Shown here in pieces: positions 26,001-35,136 of a DNA stretch of 64,000 bases. The notes under the pieces were generated by a model, which did no database searches, was not told the DNA's origin, and was given only the letters and a program-made list of their open reading frames with translations. This DNA comes from Marinifilum fragile JCM 15579. Lineage in GTDB: Bacteria; Bacteroidota; Bacteroidia; Bacteroidales; Marinifilaceae. The stretch lies in the NCBI RefSeq assembly GCF_001310955.1, contig NZ_BAZX01000004.1:124001-188000 (forward strand). The letters run 5' to 3'. Each line of letters opens with the position of its first letter. Position 1 is the first letter of the stretch. A program made the position numbers and the translations under genes.

Positions 26001-26038
26001 ATTATTTATCTTTAAAAGTCGCGCAAATTTATAAAAAT

Positions 26039-27853
26039 CTATCTCAAAGCATTTATCCTTTTTCGCGCTTCAACAGAAAAAATACTATCGGGATAATCTG
26101 TAATAATCGATTTATAACATTCTAATGCAGCAGTTGAATTTTGCATTTTTTCAAGTAGTTTTCCCTTTTTGAATAATGCTTTATCAGCAATTGAATCCCA
26201 GGGATGATCTGTAATTATCTTTTCAAGATTTCTCAGAGCTTTATCCAATTTATTCAGCTGCAAATAGATTTCATATTTTTTGAAATACACTTCATCTACC
26301 AGGCTATGGGCCGGTTGATTTCTTAACAACTCATCCAATTTGCTCAAGGCTTCATCTTCTTTTTTCTGGAATAGTAAAAACTCAGCTTCAGCGTATGTTT
26401 TCATTGCCGTGTAACTGGTATCTAGTGTGGTATTATCACTAATCAACTGCGATAAAGCAATGGCATCATTGGCAATTAATTTGGAAGTACTCCCTTTAAG
26501 GGCATCCAATTGTGCTTTTGCCCATTTAAGTTCACCCATATAGTATGAAACCTTAGCCTTTTTAAACTTTGCCTCGTAGCCTATGGTGTTGTTTTTATTG
26601 GCTTTTTCAATTTGAGAATAGAGCAAAATGGCATCCCATTTTTCATCGGCAAACAATTTAATATCTGCCAATTCCATTTTAATTTCTGATTTAAATTGTG
26701 GGTGAATGTTGCGATTTTTTAGAACAGCTTCAAGTTTTTCAATTGCTTTATCGCTTTGGTTTAGGTAAGCCGATAAAATGTGAGAATGTCTAACAATAGC
26801 CCTGCTTGTTTGTCCAATATTTTTTTCTTGGATTAAGAATTTTTCATAGGAAGAAGCCAAGCTTTTCCATTCTTCTTGCGAGGTATTTGGAGCATCGTTT
26901 AGCTGCAAAAATCTTGTTTCTAAAAATTCTGTTTTGGCTTTAAAATAGTTTGAAGCTTCGGCACCTTTATCAATAACGATCTGAAAAGCTTCCAAAGCAG
27001 TTTCGAAATCTTTATTTGTTCTTGCTGTATAGGCTAAAGACATTAAACGAAATCCATCTTCCTTTTTTATTAAGTCGATAGATCTGGCTTGCGCCAAGGC
27101 AGGTTTAAACTGTTTTTTCTGCATAAAGTACCATTGCAATAATTCTTTCAAAGCCAAATTGTCTGGTTCTGTCTGCATTTTATTCAATAGCTGATTTCTG
27201 ATAATTGGATCCAGACTGGAATCGATATCTTGAGCAAGTGCAGATTGAAGGCGATTTTGTACAGAGTTTACCTTACTTGGATCAATAGATACGCCAATTA
27301 AAAATTCAGTAAGCATTTTTTCAAAATCTCTTTGGTAGAGATAAATATTTCCCAATTCGATATGATAGAGATGTGGTTGCTTTAACAACTCTCTTCCTCT
27401 TTCATAGGCCTTGGCAGCAAACTCATATTCGCGTTTGGAAATAAATGCATTGGCAATACTATTAATATCAACCTTAATGGGTTTTAGCTTTTGTAGTGCT
27501 TTATTGTATTGCTTGATTGCTTCTCCTTCCTGATTCCATTTTTTATAGACATACCCCAAACTTATAATGAAACTATTATCATTCGGATTCTTTCGTACCT
27601 GTTTCTTTACAAAACTTTCAGCATCCTTAAATTCTTCCAATTCAAGCAGGCAATCTACGTAGTAGTTGTAATAAGTTTTGGATTTTGTAACATCGTACAA
27701 ATCGTAAAAGAGGGTAGAAGCTGGCTTGTACTCCTTGTCGCGAAAGTATTTAAACGCCAACTGGCTTCCAGATTGGATGTTCAATTGACCAAAAGTAGAA
27801 AGGCCTACTGATAACAATGAAATCAGTAATATACTTGTTAGAGTCTTTTTCAA
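26039..27853 (-). CDS. Exported TPR-repeat protein
   Basis: A 604-residue protein with signal peptide MKKTLTSILLISLLSVGLSTFGQ and TPR-type helical repeats through most of its length. Recognisable units include YKPASTLFYDLYD, AIKQYNKALQKLKP, YEFAAKAYERGREL, and near the end DKALRNLEKIITDHPWDSIAD and AALECYKSIITDYPDSI. The last two resemble outer-membrane assembly (BamD/YbgF-like) TPRs. Probably periplasmic and protein-binding; no partner is implied. Its start is close to the serS terminator. Confidence 0.85.
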   Translation of the reverse strand: MKKTLTSILLISLLSVGLSTFGQLNIQSGSQLAFKYFRDKEYKPASTLFYDLYDVTKSKTYYNYYVDCLLELEEFKDAESFVKKQVRKNPNDNSFIISLGYVYKKWNQEGEAIKQYNKALQKLKPIKVDINSIANAFISKREYEFAAKAYERGRELLKQPHLYHIELGNIYLYQRDFEKMLTEFLIGVSIDPSKVNSVQNRLQSALAQDIDSSLDPIIRNQLLNKMQTEPDNLALKELLQWYFMQKKQFKPALAQARSIDLIKKEDGFRLMSLAYTARTNKDFETALEAFQIVIDKGAEASNYFKAKTEFLETRFLQLNDAPNTSQEEWKSLASSYEKFLIQEKNIGQTSRAIVRHSHILSAYLNQSDKAIEKLEAVLKNRNIHPQFKSEIKMELADIKLFADEKWDAILLYSQIEKANKNNTIGYEAKFKKAKVSYYMGELKWAKAQLDALKGSTSKLIANDAIALSQLISDNTTLDTSYTAMKTYAEAEFLLFQKKEDEALSKLDELLRNQPAHSLVDEVYFKKYEIYLQLNKLDKALRNLEKIITDHPWDSIADKALFKKGKLLEKMQNSTAALECYKSIITDYPDSIFSVEARKRINALR

Positions 27854-27889
27854 AATGAATTTTTTATTGATTCAGCACCATAAAAATAA

Positions 27890-27918
27890 AAAAAAGCCCG
27901 ACTTTTAGGTTCGGGCTT
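27890..27918 (-). terminator. serS: Terminator of serS
   Basis: AAGCCCGAACCTAAAAGTCGGGCTT on the minus strand is followed by TTTTTT. Confidence 0.8.
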
Positions 27919-27940
27919 AAGCAAATATTTTGATAATCGA

Positions 27941-29215
27941 TTAGTCGATCATGTCAAATCCTGTGTAAGGAATCAATGCTTTAGGAATTTTAATTCCTTC
28001 TGGTGTTTGGTGATTTTCCAGCAATGCAGCTACAATTCTAGGCAAAGCCAATGCGCTACCATTTAATGTGTGAGCCAATTGTGGTTTTTTCATGTCTTTA
28101 TCCTTAAATCTTAATTTCAAGCGATTTGCCTGGTAAGATTCAAAATTAGAAACCGAGCTAACCTCCAACCATTTTTCCTGAGCTGCAGAGTATACTTCAA
28201 AGTCAAAAGTTAAAGCAGATGTAAAGCTGGTATCACCACCACACAAACGCAATAAACGATATGGCAATTCTAATTTTTGAATAATGCTTTCAACATGATT
28301 TACCATGCCTTCTAATGCTTCGTATGATTTTTCAGGGTGTTGCAACTGTACAATTTCAACTTTATCGAATTGGTGCAAGCGGTTCAAACCACGAACATCT
28401 TTTCCGTACGAACCAGCTTCTCTTCTAAAACAAGCCGAGTATGCAGTATTTTTAACCGGAAAATCTTCTCCTTTTAAAATTACATCACGATAAATATTTG
28501 TAACAGGAACTTCAGCTGTTGGAATCAAGTACAAATTATCTTCTGTAACATGGTACATTTGTCCTTCCTTATCTGGTAACTGACCTGTTCCATATCCAGA
28601 ATCTTCGTTTACAACCAATGGAGGGATTACTTCTTCGTAACCTGCTTTGCGGTTTTCATCCAGGAAGAAATTGATTAAAGCTCTTTGAAGAATTGCTCCT
28701 TTTCCACGATAAAGTGGGAAACCAGCACCAGTAATCTTCACACCCAAATCGAAATCGATCAAGTTGTATTTTTTTGCCAATTCCCAGTGAGGAATTGCAT
28801 CAGGAGCTAAAGATGGAGCTTCGCCAACACACTTTTCAATTACATTATCCTCTTCGCCTTTACCTGCAGGAACCGATGAATGAGGAATGTTTGGAATCTG
28901 CAATAGCAGATTGTTTAATTCTTCAACAATGGAAGTTTGCTTCGAGTTTAATTCAGCAATGGAGTTTTTTAACTCACCAGTTTTAGCTTTTGCTGCATTA
29001 GCTTCTTCAGCCTTTCCACTTTTAAAAAGCATACCAATCTCTTTCGACAAGCTGTTCATTTCTGCCTGAGTTGCATCCTGTTCTGATTGAGTAGCTTTTC
29101 TTTTTTCATCAAGATCAATAATTTTTCCGATAATTTCAGTAGCATCGAAATTTTTGATCTTTAAAGCCTTAATGGCTTCCTCTTGATTTTCCTGTAAATA
29201 TTTTAGGCTTAGCAT
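27941..29215 (-). CDS. serS: Serine-tRNA ligase
   Basis: SerRS charges tRNA-Ser (and tRNA-Sec where present). The 424-residue protein has the N-terminal coiled-coil arm (residues about 30-105) and the class II catalytic core: motif 2 (ACFRREAGSYGKDVRGLNR) and motif 3 (NGSALALPRIVAALLENHQ). The length is typical. It is monocistronic between the TPR gene and rpmA, each on the minus strand with its own terminator. Confidence 0.97.
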   Translation of the reverse strand: MLSLKYLQENQEEAIKALKIKNFDATEIIGKIIDLDEKRKATQSEQDATQAEMNSLSKEIGMLFKSGKAEEANAAKAKTGELKNSIAELNSKQTSIVEELNNLLLQIPNIPHSSVPAGKGEEDNVIEKCVGEAPSLAPDAIPHWELAKKYNLIDFDLGVKITGAGFPLYRGKGAILQRALINFFLDENRKAGYEEVIPPLVVNEDSGYGTGQLPDKEGQMYHVTEDNLYLIPTAEVPVTNIYRDVILKGEDFPVKNTAYSACFRREAGSYGKDVRGLNRLHQFDKVEIVQLQHPEKSYEALEGMVNHVESIIQKLELPYRLLRLCGGDTSFTSALTFDFEVYSAAQEKWLEVSSVSNFESYQANRLKLRFKDKDMKKPQLAHTLNGSALALPRIVAALLENHQTPEGIKIPKALIPYTGFDMID

Positions 29216-29270
29216 CTATTATCTTTTGTTGATGATTATTCCTGATTTTTATGAAAGTGTAAAAATAAAA

Positions 29271-29309
29271 AAATCTCCTGTCTTTATACCTTGATAAAGC
29301 AGGAGATTT
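29271..29309 (-). terminator. Terminator of rplU-rpmA
   Basis: AAATCTCCTG and CAGGAGATTT flank an inner TCTTTAT/ATAAAG stem. The second arm is T-rich on the minus strand. Confidence 0.75.
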
Positions 29310-29331
29310 AAATATTTTAATACTGAATTAA

Positions 29332-29592
29332 CTATTCAGCAAGAGGTTCAATAGAAACGTAAGATTTGTTGTCTCTTTTCTTTCTGAAAACAACTGTTCC
29401 ATCAACAAGTGCAAATAGAGTGTGATCTTTACCACAACCTACGTTTTCACCTGCGTTATGCTTAGTTCCTCTTTGGCGTACAAGAATATTTCCAGCTTGT
29501 GCAAATTGTCCGCCGTAAATTTTAACTCCTAATCGTTTACTTTCCGATTCTCTACCGTTCTTCGAGCTACCAACTCCTTTTTTATGTGCCAT
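29332..29592 (-). CDS. rpmA: 50S ribosomal protein L27
   Basis: L27 sits near the peptidyl transferase centre. At 86 residues it starts [16 protein letters not shown], directly with the mature N-terminus, so no Prp-type N-terminal cleavage extension is present. [19 protein letters not shown] is diagnostic. Operon with rplU, 19 nt apart. Confidence 0.97.
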   Translation of the reverse strand: MAHKKGVGSSKNGRESESKRLGVKIYGGQFAQAGNILVRQRGTKHNAGENVGCGKDHTLFALVDGTVVFRKKRDNKSYVSIEPLAE

Positions 29593-29611
29593 TTTGTAAT
29601 ATTTTTAAGGA

Positions 29612-29923
29612 TTAAGCTACAATTTCTTCAATTTGAATTTGTGAAAGGTACTGACGGTGACCGTTCAGTTTTTTGTATCCTTTTCTTCTTTTCTTTTTGA
29701 ATACTTTTACCTTATCACCTTTCATGTGTGATAAAACTTTTGCAGTTACTTTAGCACCTTCAATAGCAGGAGCTCCAACTACAACTTCACCTTCGTTATC
29801 AACTAAAAGAACTTTAGCGAACTCAACTTGTCCACCCTCTTCAGCTTCTAATCTGTGAACGAAAATCTTCTGGTCTTTTTCAACTTTAAATTGTTGACCC
29901 GCGATTTCTACAATTGCGTACAT
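29612..29923 (-). CDS. rplU: 50S ribosomal protein L21
   Basis: L21 binds 23S rRNA. The 103-residue protein starts [19 protein letters not shown] and contains the basic [20 protein letters not shown] stretch. First gene of rplU-rpmA. The roughly 90-nt leader upstream may be structured (see separate entry). Confidence 0.97.
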   Translation of the reverse strand: MYAIVEIAGQQFKVEKDQKIFVHRLEAEEGGQVEFAKVLLVDNEGEVVVGAPAIEGAKVTAKVLSHMKGDKVKVFKKKRRKGYKKLNGHRQYLSQIQIEEIVA

Positions 29924-29950
29924 TTTAATACAATTTTACGGTTTGTTCCA

Positions 29951-29997
29951 GGGGGTGGGTAACCTATAAATCAAGTTATTCCTCTTGGTGAACCCCC
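29951..29997 (-). promoter_or_regulatory. Possible structured leader of rplU mRNA
   Basis: On the minus strand GGGGGT (29997-29992) can pair with ACCCCC (29956-29951), with a short inner ACC/GGT pairing, between the promoter box at 30021-30028 and the rplU start. This suggests an autoregulatory hairpin, but no known Bacteroidota L21 leader motif was recognised. The rest of the 474-bp gap to the next gene holds two promoter boxes and no ORF I would call real. Confidence 0.35.
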
Positions 29998-30020
29998 GAA
30001 GAAATTTATTTTTCGGATTG

Positions 30021-30028
30021 CAAAAATA
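30021..30028 (-). promoter_or_regulatory. rplU: -7 box of rplU-rpmA
   Basis: TATTTTTG on the minus strand, about 98 bp before the rplU ATG. Confidence 0.45.
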
Positions 30029-30358
30029 GAAAAGAATAATTGATAAACAAAGTTTTAAGGATAGAAAAACAGCTTTTTGCCAACTTTTTTCTTTGTTAAT
30101 GCCCTCATTTACAAATTGGGCTGAGAAATCCTTGCAAATGTACAAAGTTTCCTGATTCAGGTTTGGATTATGTAGCCTAATAATTGTATCTTCATGTAAT
30201 ACATTTAAGGAAGCTACCGAATGTTTGAGATTAAGTAGTTTTTTTAAATGTTAGGAATAATCGATTTTTGTATCGATTTTAATTTGAGGAATTGAGGAGT
30301 GAAAATATATAAAGAAGTCTTGTTTTCTATTATTGTTAAGAAGCTTCGAAACAATTAT

Positions 30359-30366
30359 TATATTTG
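30359..30366 (+). promoter_or_regulatory. -7 box upstream of the bifunctional nuclease gene
   Basis: TATATTTG, 32 bp before the ATG, with a TTG 23 nt further upstream that may be the -33 element. Confidence 0.5.
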
Positions 30367-30397
30367 CTTCAAGAAAGATGGAAATTTGTAAAAACCT

Positions 30398-31000
30398 ATG
30401 GGTAAAATAAAACTAAACGTTCTTGGATTGTCATATAGTCAAACACAAACTGGAGCATATGCATTGGTCTTATCTGAAGAGGATGGCGATAGACGCATTC
30501 CCATTATTATTGGTGGAGTTGAAGCACAGTCGATAGCTATTCAGCTTGAGGAATTAGATCCACCAAGACCATTGACTCATGACTTGTTTAAAAGTTTTGC
30601 AGAAGCATTTGCTGTAAATGTTACCGAGGTCAATATATATCGATTGGAGGAAGGAATATTCTATTCGGAGTTAATTTGTGAAAAGGGAAGCAATCGCATT
30701 CGTATTGATTCCAGAACTTCAGATGCTGTAGCCATTGCCCTTCGATTCAAGTGTCCAATTTATACAACCAATGAGATTATTGAGAAAGCAGGAATTGTTT
30801 TATCAATTGAGGGAGAACCTCAAGAACCAACCATTACAGCACCGACTACCGATTTTGGCTCCAGTGAAACGAGTTCAAAAAGTGAGTTTAGTGATTACTC
30901 GATAGCACAATTGCAAAGTATGCTCGATGATGCCATTCGGGATGAAGACTACGAAAAAGCATCTTTAATAAGAGATGAGCTAGATAAAAGAGGAGAATAA
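30398..31000 (+). CDS. Bifunctional nuclease-family protein with UVR domain
   Basis: A 200-residue protein. Residues about 1-130 match the bifunctional nuclease (BFN, DUF151) domain: RRIPIIIGGVEAQSIAIQLE and RIRIDSRTSDAVAIALRFKCPIY. Residues about 165-200 match the UvrB/UvrC motif (SIAQLQSMLDDAIRDEDYEKA). Related proteins in plants have DNase and RNase activity; the bacterial function is not settled. It has its own promoter-like box and a strong terminator. Confidence 0.9.
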   Translation: MGKIKLNVLGLSYSQTQTGAYALVLSEEDGDRRIPIIIGGVEAQSIAIQLEELDPPRPLTHDLFKSFAEAFAVNVTEVNIYRLEEGIFYSELICEKGSNRIRIDSRTSDAVAIALRFKCPIYTTNEIIEKAGIVLSIEGEPQEPTITAPTTDFGSSETSSKSEFSDYSIAQLQSMLDDAIRDEDYEKASLIRDELDKRGE

Positions 31001-31023
31001 TTAAATGCGGAAATAAATTACCA

Positions 31024-31050
31024 AGCTATCCTTATGGATAGCTTTTTTTG
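31024..31050 (+). terminator. Terminator after the bifunctional nuclease gene
   Basis: AGCTATCC-TTAT-GGATAGCT then TTTTTT. It sits 4 bp before the end of the convergent HTH gene. Confidence 0.85.
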
Positions 31051-31053
31051 AAT

Positions 31054-31389
31054 TTACTTCTTTATTAATGCGATCACATCTCGTAAAATCTCACGCTCTT
31101 TTTTCAGATCTTCGATTTCTTTTTTGAGTTGTTCCTTTTCTTTATCTACCGGATTATTGATGTTAATTGCATCGGCCAATTGTCTAAAAATATTCACACC
31201 TGTGGCTTCGCAAATGGTCCAAAGTCGACCAACCTGAACACCACGTCTTTTTAAAAGGTAATGAACCGAGGAGTTTCCGATACCAAGTTCAGCTGCTAAA
31301 TCTACTGTAGTCATGCGTGTTTCTGCCATGGCGTCATGTATGAGTTTATGAAGATCTACAGGTAGTTTTATGGGTTTTGAAGGTTTCAT
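31054..31389 (-). CDS. Small HTH DNA-binding protein with C-terminal coiled coil
   Basis: A 111-residue protein. Residues about 15-70 form a helix-turn-helix of XRE/lambda-repressor type (MTTVDLAAELGIGNSSVHYL with RRGVQVGRLWTICEATGVN). Residues about 80-110 are a charged heptad-like coiled coil (EKEQLKKEIEDLKKEREIL) that probably dimerises it. Upstream lies a 200-bp array of five exact 42-bp units, each with a dyad, which is the natural candidate for its operator. Target genes other than itself are unknown. Confidence 0.8.
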   Translation of the reverse strand: MKPSKPIKLPVDLHKLIHDAMAETRMTTVDLAAELGIGNSSVHYLLKRRGVQVGRLWTICEATGVNIFRQLADAININNPVDKEKEQLKKEIEDLKKEREILRDVIALIKK

Positions 31390-31480
31390 GAGCTGTATGT
31401 TGTTCGTATAATAACTGTAATTTAGTGTATTTCGGTTATATTATCAATAAAATATCTAGATAATAATATCTAACAAATAG

Positions 31481-31681
31481 TAACATGAATAATATGCCTA
31501 TGAAATAGTCTCATGTATATATCAGCGTGAGAACTATACTTATAATATAGCTTGCTACATTTATCAGCATGAAAACTAAACTTATAATATAGTTTACTAC
31601 ATACAGTTACATGAAAATAATACCTATAATATAGTTTAGTGCATATAGGAGTATGAAAATAACGACTATACTATAGATATC
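31481..31681. promoter_or_regulatory. Five-unit, 42-bp tandem array upstream of the HTH gene (operator-like)
   Basis: Each unit has an ATG/GTG-AAAA-like start (at 31485, 31527, 31569, 31611, 31653, exactly 42 bp apart) followed about 12 bp later by a dyad CTAT-NNN-ATAG (CCTATGAAATAG; TTATAATATAG; TTATAATATAG; CTATAATATAG; CTATACTATAG). 42 bp is four helical turns, so the dyads lie on one face. The array occupies the gap between the HTH start and the MFS terminator. The reading frame is not coding. A degenerate extra unit may lie at 31443. Confidence 0.75.
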
Positions 31682-31709
31682 ATGTCGATTAAAAAGAAAA
31701 TAAACAAAA

Positions 31710-31747
31710 CACCCCCTAATCTTCAGTAAAAAGAAAATTAGAGGGTG
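31710..31747 (-). terminator. Terminator of the MFS nucleoside transporter gene
   Basis: CACCCCCTAAT and ATTAGAGGGTG form a stem; the minus-strand side is followed by TTTTGTTTATTTTC. Confidence 0.65.
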
Positions 31748-31771
31748 ATGCAGGCCGTAAGCCTTTATTTT

Positions 31772-33028
31772 TTAGTGTGCAATATTTCCTACTTGCTTTG
31801 GATCGTGTTTGTGTTTAAACAGAATTGCAAAGAATATTGCAATTACAAATGAGTAAATCGCAAATGTATTCCAGATGTCCATCCAAATAAAGTTTCCATC
31901 ATTACCAGTAAAGAATGTTCCGATAATAATGCCACTAATCCAAGATCCCATGATTGCACCAAAACCATTGGTCATCATCATGAACAATCCTTGAGCACTT
32001 GCTCGAATACTAGAATCGCATTGTGTTTCTACGAACAGCGAACCCGAAATATTGAAGAAATCGAACGCCATACCATAAATGATGCACGATAGAATAATCA
32101 TCCATAATCCTCCTGCAGGATCTCCATAAGCGAATAATCCGAAACGAAGTACCCAAGCAATCATACTGATTAGCATTACCTTCTTAATACCAAATTTCTT
32201 TAGGAAGAATGGAATAGCCAGAATGAATAAGGTCTCAGAAATCTGAGAAATGGACATGATGATGGTTGAATATTTAACTACAAATGAATCGGCATATTCT
32301 TCAACGTGTTTAAAGCTATCTAAAAATACATCGCCATACATGTTTGTTAACTGTAAAGCTGCACCTAAAAACATTGAGAAGATGAAGAACAATGCCATTT
32401 TGTAATTCTTGAACAATTTAAAGGCATTTAAACCTAATGTTTCAGTAAGAGGAGCGCCTTTTTGTCCTTTGTTTTGAGGCTTACATTGAGGCATAGTAAA
32501 AGAGTAGGCCGCCAATAGGAATGATACAAATCCAGCAATGTAAAATTGGTTTGCCGAAGCTTTTGATCCCGTAAGGTTGGTTACCCACATGGCTACAATA
32601 AAACCAATGGTTCCCCACACACGAATTGGAGGAAATACTTTAATTACATCGTAGTTGTTATTTTTTAAAACGGTGTAAGAAATGGTATTCATTAGTGCAA
32701 TGGTAGGCATGTAGCAAATCATGGCCACTAAAATTACGCTGATAAATGATGTGGAAGTTTCAATTTGAGGCAGGTAAAGCAATGCTGCACCTCCCAGTAG
32801 ATGAAGAATTCCATATAACCTTTCGGCATTCATCCAACGATCGGCTATAATACCGGTAAGTGTTGGCATGAATAAAGAGGCAATACCCATTGTTGAAAAA
32901 ACGGCACCAAATTCGGTAGGCGACCATTGTTTTGTTCCAAACCAATAATTTGCAATGGTTATCAACCATGCTCCCCAGATAAAAAACTGTAGGAAGTTTA
33001 ATAGCGTCAATCGACCTTTAATTCCCAT
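31772..33028 (-). CDS. MFS nucleoside transporter (NupG/XapB-like)
   Basis: A 418-residue 12-segment transporter resembling nucleoside:H+ symporters: FLQFFIWGAWLITIANYWF near the N-terminus and ADRWMNAERLYGILHLLGG near residue 65 are NupG-like. The C-terminal end has the FFAILFKHKHDPKQ tail. Substrate identity as a nucleoside is likely by family. It is divergent from a Gate-domain nucleoside-recognition gene, which supports the call. Confidence 0.85.
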   Translation of the reverse strand: MGIKGRLTLLNFLQFFIWGAWLITIANYWFGTKQWSPTEFGAVFSTMGIASLFMPTLTGIIADRWMNAERLYGILHLLGGAALLYLPQIETSTSFISVILVAMICYMPTIALMNTISYTVLKNNNYDVIKVFPPIRVWGTIGFIVAMWVTNLTGSKASANQFYIAGFVSFLLAAYSFTMPQCKPQNKGQKGAPLTETLGLNAFKLFKNYKMALFFIFSMFLGAALQLTNMYGDVFLDSFKHVEEYADSFVVKYSTIIMSISQISETLFILAIPFFLKKFGIKKVMLISMIAWVLRFGLFAYGDPAGGLWMIILSCIIYGMAFDFFNISGSLFVETQCDSSIRASAQGLFMMMTNGFGAIMGSWISGIIIGTFFTGNDGNFIWMDIWNTFAIYSFVIAIFFAILFKHKHDPKQVGNIAH

Positions 33029-33250
33029 AATTCGTTGTTTAAATAAATAAGATTAGTAAATGTTTTTCTAAATGGTTTGGTTGTTCTAGTAGTTCAAAAT
33101 CAATAGATGTAATTGGCTATCAATTTTGAAAGATCCAAATCTAACAAAAAAAGAAGAAAGGTAAAAGCCTTGTTAAAAAGCAGTAAAACAAAACTTCGTA
33201 ACTGTTGTAATAAATGATAAATGCAGCCAATGTTGCTTTGAAAAAAATGG

Positions 33251-33258
33251 TATTTTTG
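33251..33258 (+). promoter_or_regulatory. -7 box upstream of the Gate-domain gene
   Basis: TATTTTTG, 22 bp before ATG 33280. A GTTG at 33232 may be part of a -33 element. Confidence 0.4.
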
Positions 33259-33279
33259 CTCCCTAAACAACTATAGGTG

Positions 33280-34245
33280 ATGCAGGTAAATAAAAGTTAT
33301 CAAACAAGGCAATCGGGAAAAGATAAAATAAAAGAGGCAGTAAGAATTGCATTGCCAAAGGCTTATTCTACCACAAAATGGTTGCTTAGTATCATGATTC
33401 CGGTTTCTTTTGGTGTCATGATTCTAAACTACACGGGAGTTTTAGCTCTAATCTCTTTCTATTTGGCTCCGGCTTTCGAATTAATTGGCTTGCCAGGCGA
33501 ATCGGCATTTGTTTTATTGACAAGCATTTTCACCAATATATATACTGCAATAGCAGTAATTACAAGTCTTGAGATGCAGGGTAGAGTAGTCACCATTTTG
33601 GCGGTAATGTGCTTGGTTGCTCATGGTTTTGTAATCGAAACTGCTGTTTTGAAAAAAACGGGATCATCGATGCTTAGGATGATATTGCTTCGGGTATTGG
33701 GAAGTTTTGCAATTGGAGCAGTGCTAAACTGGCTTTTACCAAGTGAATCGGTGCAGCAAATTAGTTCCATTGCAACATCAAAGGAATCATTTTCTATCAT
33801 GTTTCTGGATTGGGCTCAGTCATCATTACTACTAAGCATTAAAGTGATTGTATTAATTACTTTATTAATGATTTTTCAAAAAATATTGGAACTGTTTGGC
33901 ATCATCAAGTGGATTTCGAAATTCTTAAAACCATTGCAAGTTGTTATGGGATTGCCCGAGTCTACTTCCTTTTCATGGATAGTAGCAAATACATTAGGCT
34001 TGGCTTATGGAGCTGCCATTATCATGGAGCAGGTTGAGGAAGGAAAAATGAGTAAGGAGGATGCTGATTTGTTGAATCATCATATTGCAGTGTCGCACTC
34101 ACAATTAGAAGATCCATTACTCTTTGCAGCCATTGGAGTTCCGTTGGTATGGATGATTATTCCAAGGTTAATTTTAGGAATTGTAGTAGTTTGGATTTGC
34201 CGACTAGAGCGTTATCTAAAATTAGTATTTGGTAAAAAATGTTAA
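33280..34245 (+). CDS. Nucleoside-recognition (Gate) domain membrane protein
   Basis: A 321-residue membrane protein with a Gate domain in two halves, as in spore maturation (SpmA/SpmB-like) and nucleoside transporter proteins. Segments IPVSFGVMILNYTGVLALIS, AFVLLTSIFTNIYTAIAVIT and LSIKVIVLITLLMIFQKILE alternate with loops. I chose ATG 33280 over GTG 33277. Function is not settled: a transport or nucleoside-recognition role is suggested by the divergent nucleoside MFS gene. Confidence 0.75.
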   Translation: MQVNKSYQTRQSGKDKIKEAVRIALPKAYSTTKWLLSIMIPVSFGVMILNYTGVLALISFYLAPAFELIGLPGESAFVLLTSIFTNIYTAIAVITSLEMQGRVVTILAVMCLVAHGFVIETAVLKKTGSSMLRMILLRVLGSFAIGAVLNWLLPSESVQQISSIATSKESFSIMFLDWAQSSLLLSIKVIVLITLLMIFQKILELFGIIKWISKFLKPLQVVMGLPESTSFSWIVANTLGLAYGAAIIMEQVEEGKMSKEDADLLNHHIAVSHSQLEDPLLFAAIGVPLVWMIIPRLILGIVVVWICRLERYLKLVFGKKC

Positions 34246-34318
34246 TCTATCGGATTGGTGTTAGATACTCTTTACGAATTAATGTATCTTTAAAAACTAA
34301 AATTTCGATTGATACATT

Positions 34319-35113
34319 ATGCAACAATATCTTCAATTATTAGAAAGAGTTCTTGAAGAAGGGAACAAAAAGGAAGACAGAACAGGTACTGGAACCGTTA
34401 GTGTTTTTGGGCATCAAATGCGTTTTGATTTGTCTAAAGGATTTCCTGTTCTTACTACAAAAAAACTTCATTTAAAGTCTATTATTCATGAATTGCTATG
34501 GTTCTTGAATGGCGATACAAATGTGAAATATCTTCAGGACAATGGTGTGCGTATTTGGAATGAATGGGCAGATGAAAATGGAGATTTGGGGCATGTATAT
34601 GGTTACCAGTGGAGATCATGGCCAAAGGAAAATGGTGAATCATTAGATCAGATCAAACAAGTGGTTCACGATATTAAAAACAATCCCGATTCTCGCCGTT
34701 TAATTGTAAGTGCATGGAATGCGGGGGATATTGAAAATATGGCTTTGCCACCATGTCATGCATTGTTCCAGTTCTATGTTGCAAACGGTAAATTGTCGTG
34801 TCAGCTATATCAGCGCAGTGCCGATATTTTTCTGGGCGTACCTTTTAATATTGCATCCTATGCTTTGCTTACCATGATGATGGCTCAGGTTTGTGATCTT
34901 GAACCGGGAGAGTTTGTTCACACTTTGGGTGATGCGCATATTTATATGAATCATTTAGATCAGGTAAAGCTTCAACTAAGCAGAGAACCAAAAGATTTGC
35001 CTCAGATGAAAATTAATCCTGATGTGAAGAGTATTTTCGACTTTAAGTACGAAGATTTTACATTAGAGAATTATGAAGCACATCCTCATATAAAAGGGGC
35101 AATATCTATTTAA
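34319..35113 (+). CDS. thyA: Thymidylate synthase
   Basis: ThyA methylates dUMP to dTMP with methylene-tetrahydrofolate. The active-site Cys is in [11 protein letters not shown] (near residue 146), and [19 protein letters not shown] follows. The length of 264 is typical of the short E. coli form. folA starts 23 nt downstream, so DHF made here is recycled by the neighbouring gene. Confidence 0.98.
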   Translation: MQQYLQLLERVLEEGNKKEDRTGTGTVSVFGHQMRFDLSKGFPVLTTKKLHLKSIIHELLWFLNGDTNVKYLQDNGVRIWNEWADENGDLGHVYGYQWRSWPKENGESLDQIKQVVHDIKNNPDSRRLIVSAWNAGDIENMALPPCHALFQFYVANGKLSCQLYQRSADIFLGVPFNIASYALLTMMMAQVCDLEPGEFVHTLGDAHIYMNHLDQVKLQLSREPKDLPQMKINPDVKSIFDFKYEDFTLENYEAHPHIKGAISI

Positions 35114-35136
35114 TTACGAATTTATAATAGTAGAAA

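Noticed and set aside
29936-30145. 69-codon minus-strand ORF in the rplU leader
   Set aside because: It begins upstream of the likely promoter box and runs through the leader hairpin, with no homology I can see.
31481-31681. CRISPR or coding repeat
   Set aside because: 42-bp period with whole-unit similarity and no unique spacers; dyads instead suggest an operator. No ORF follows the period.
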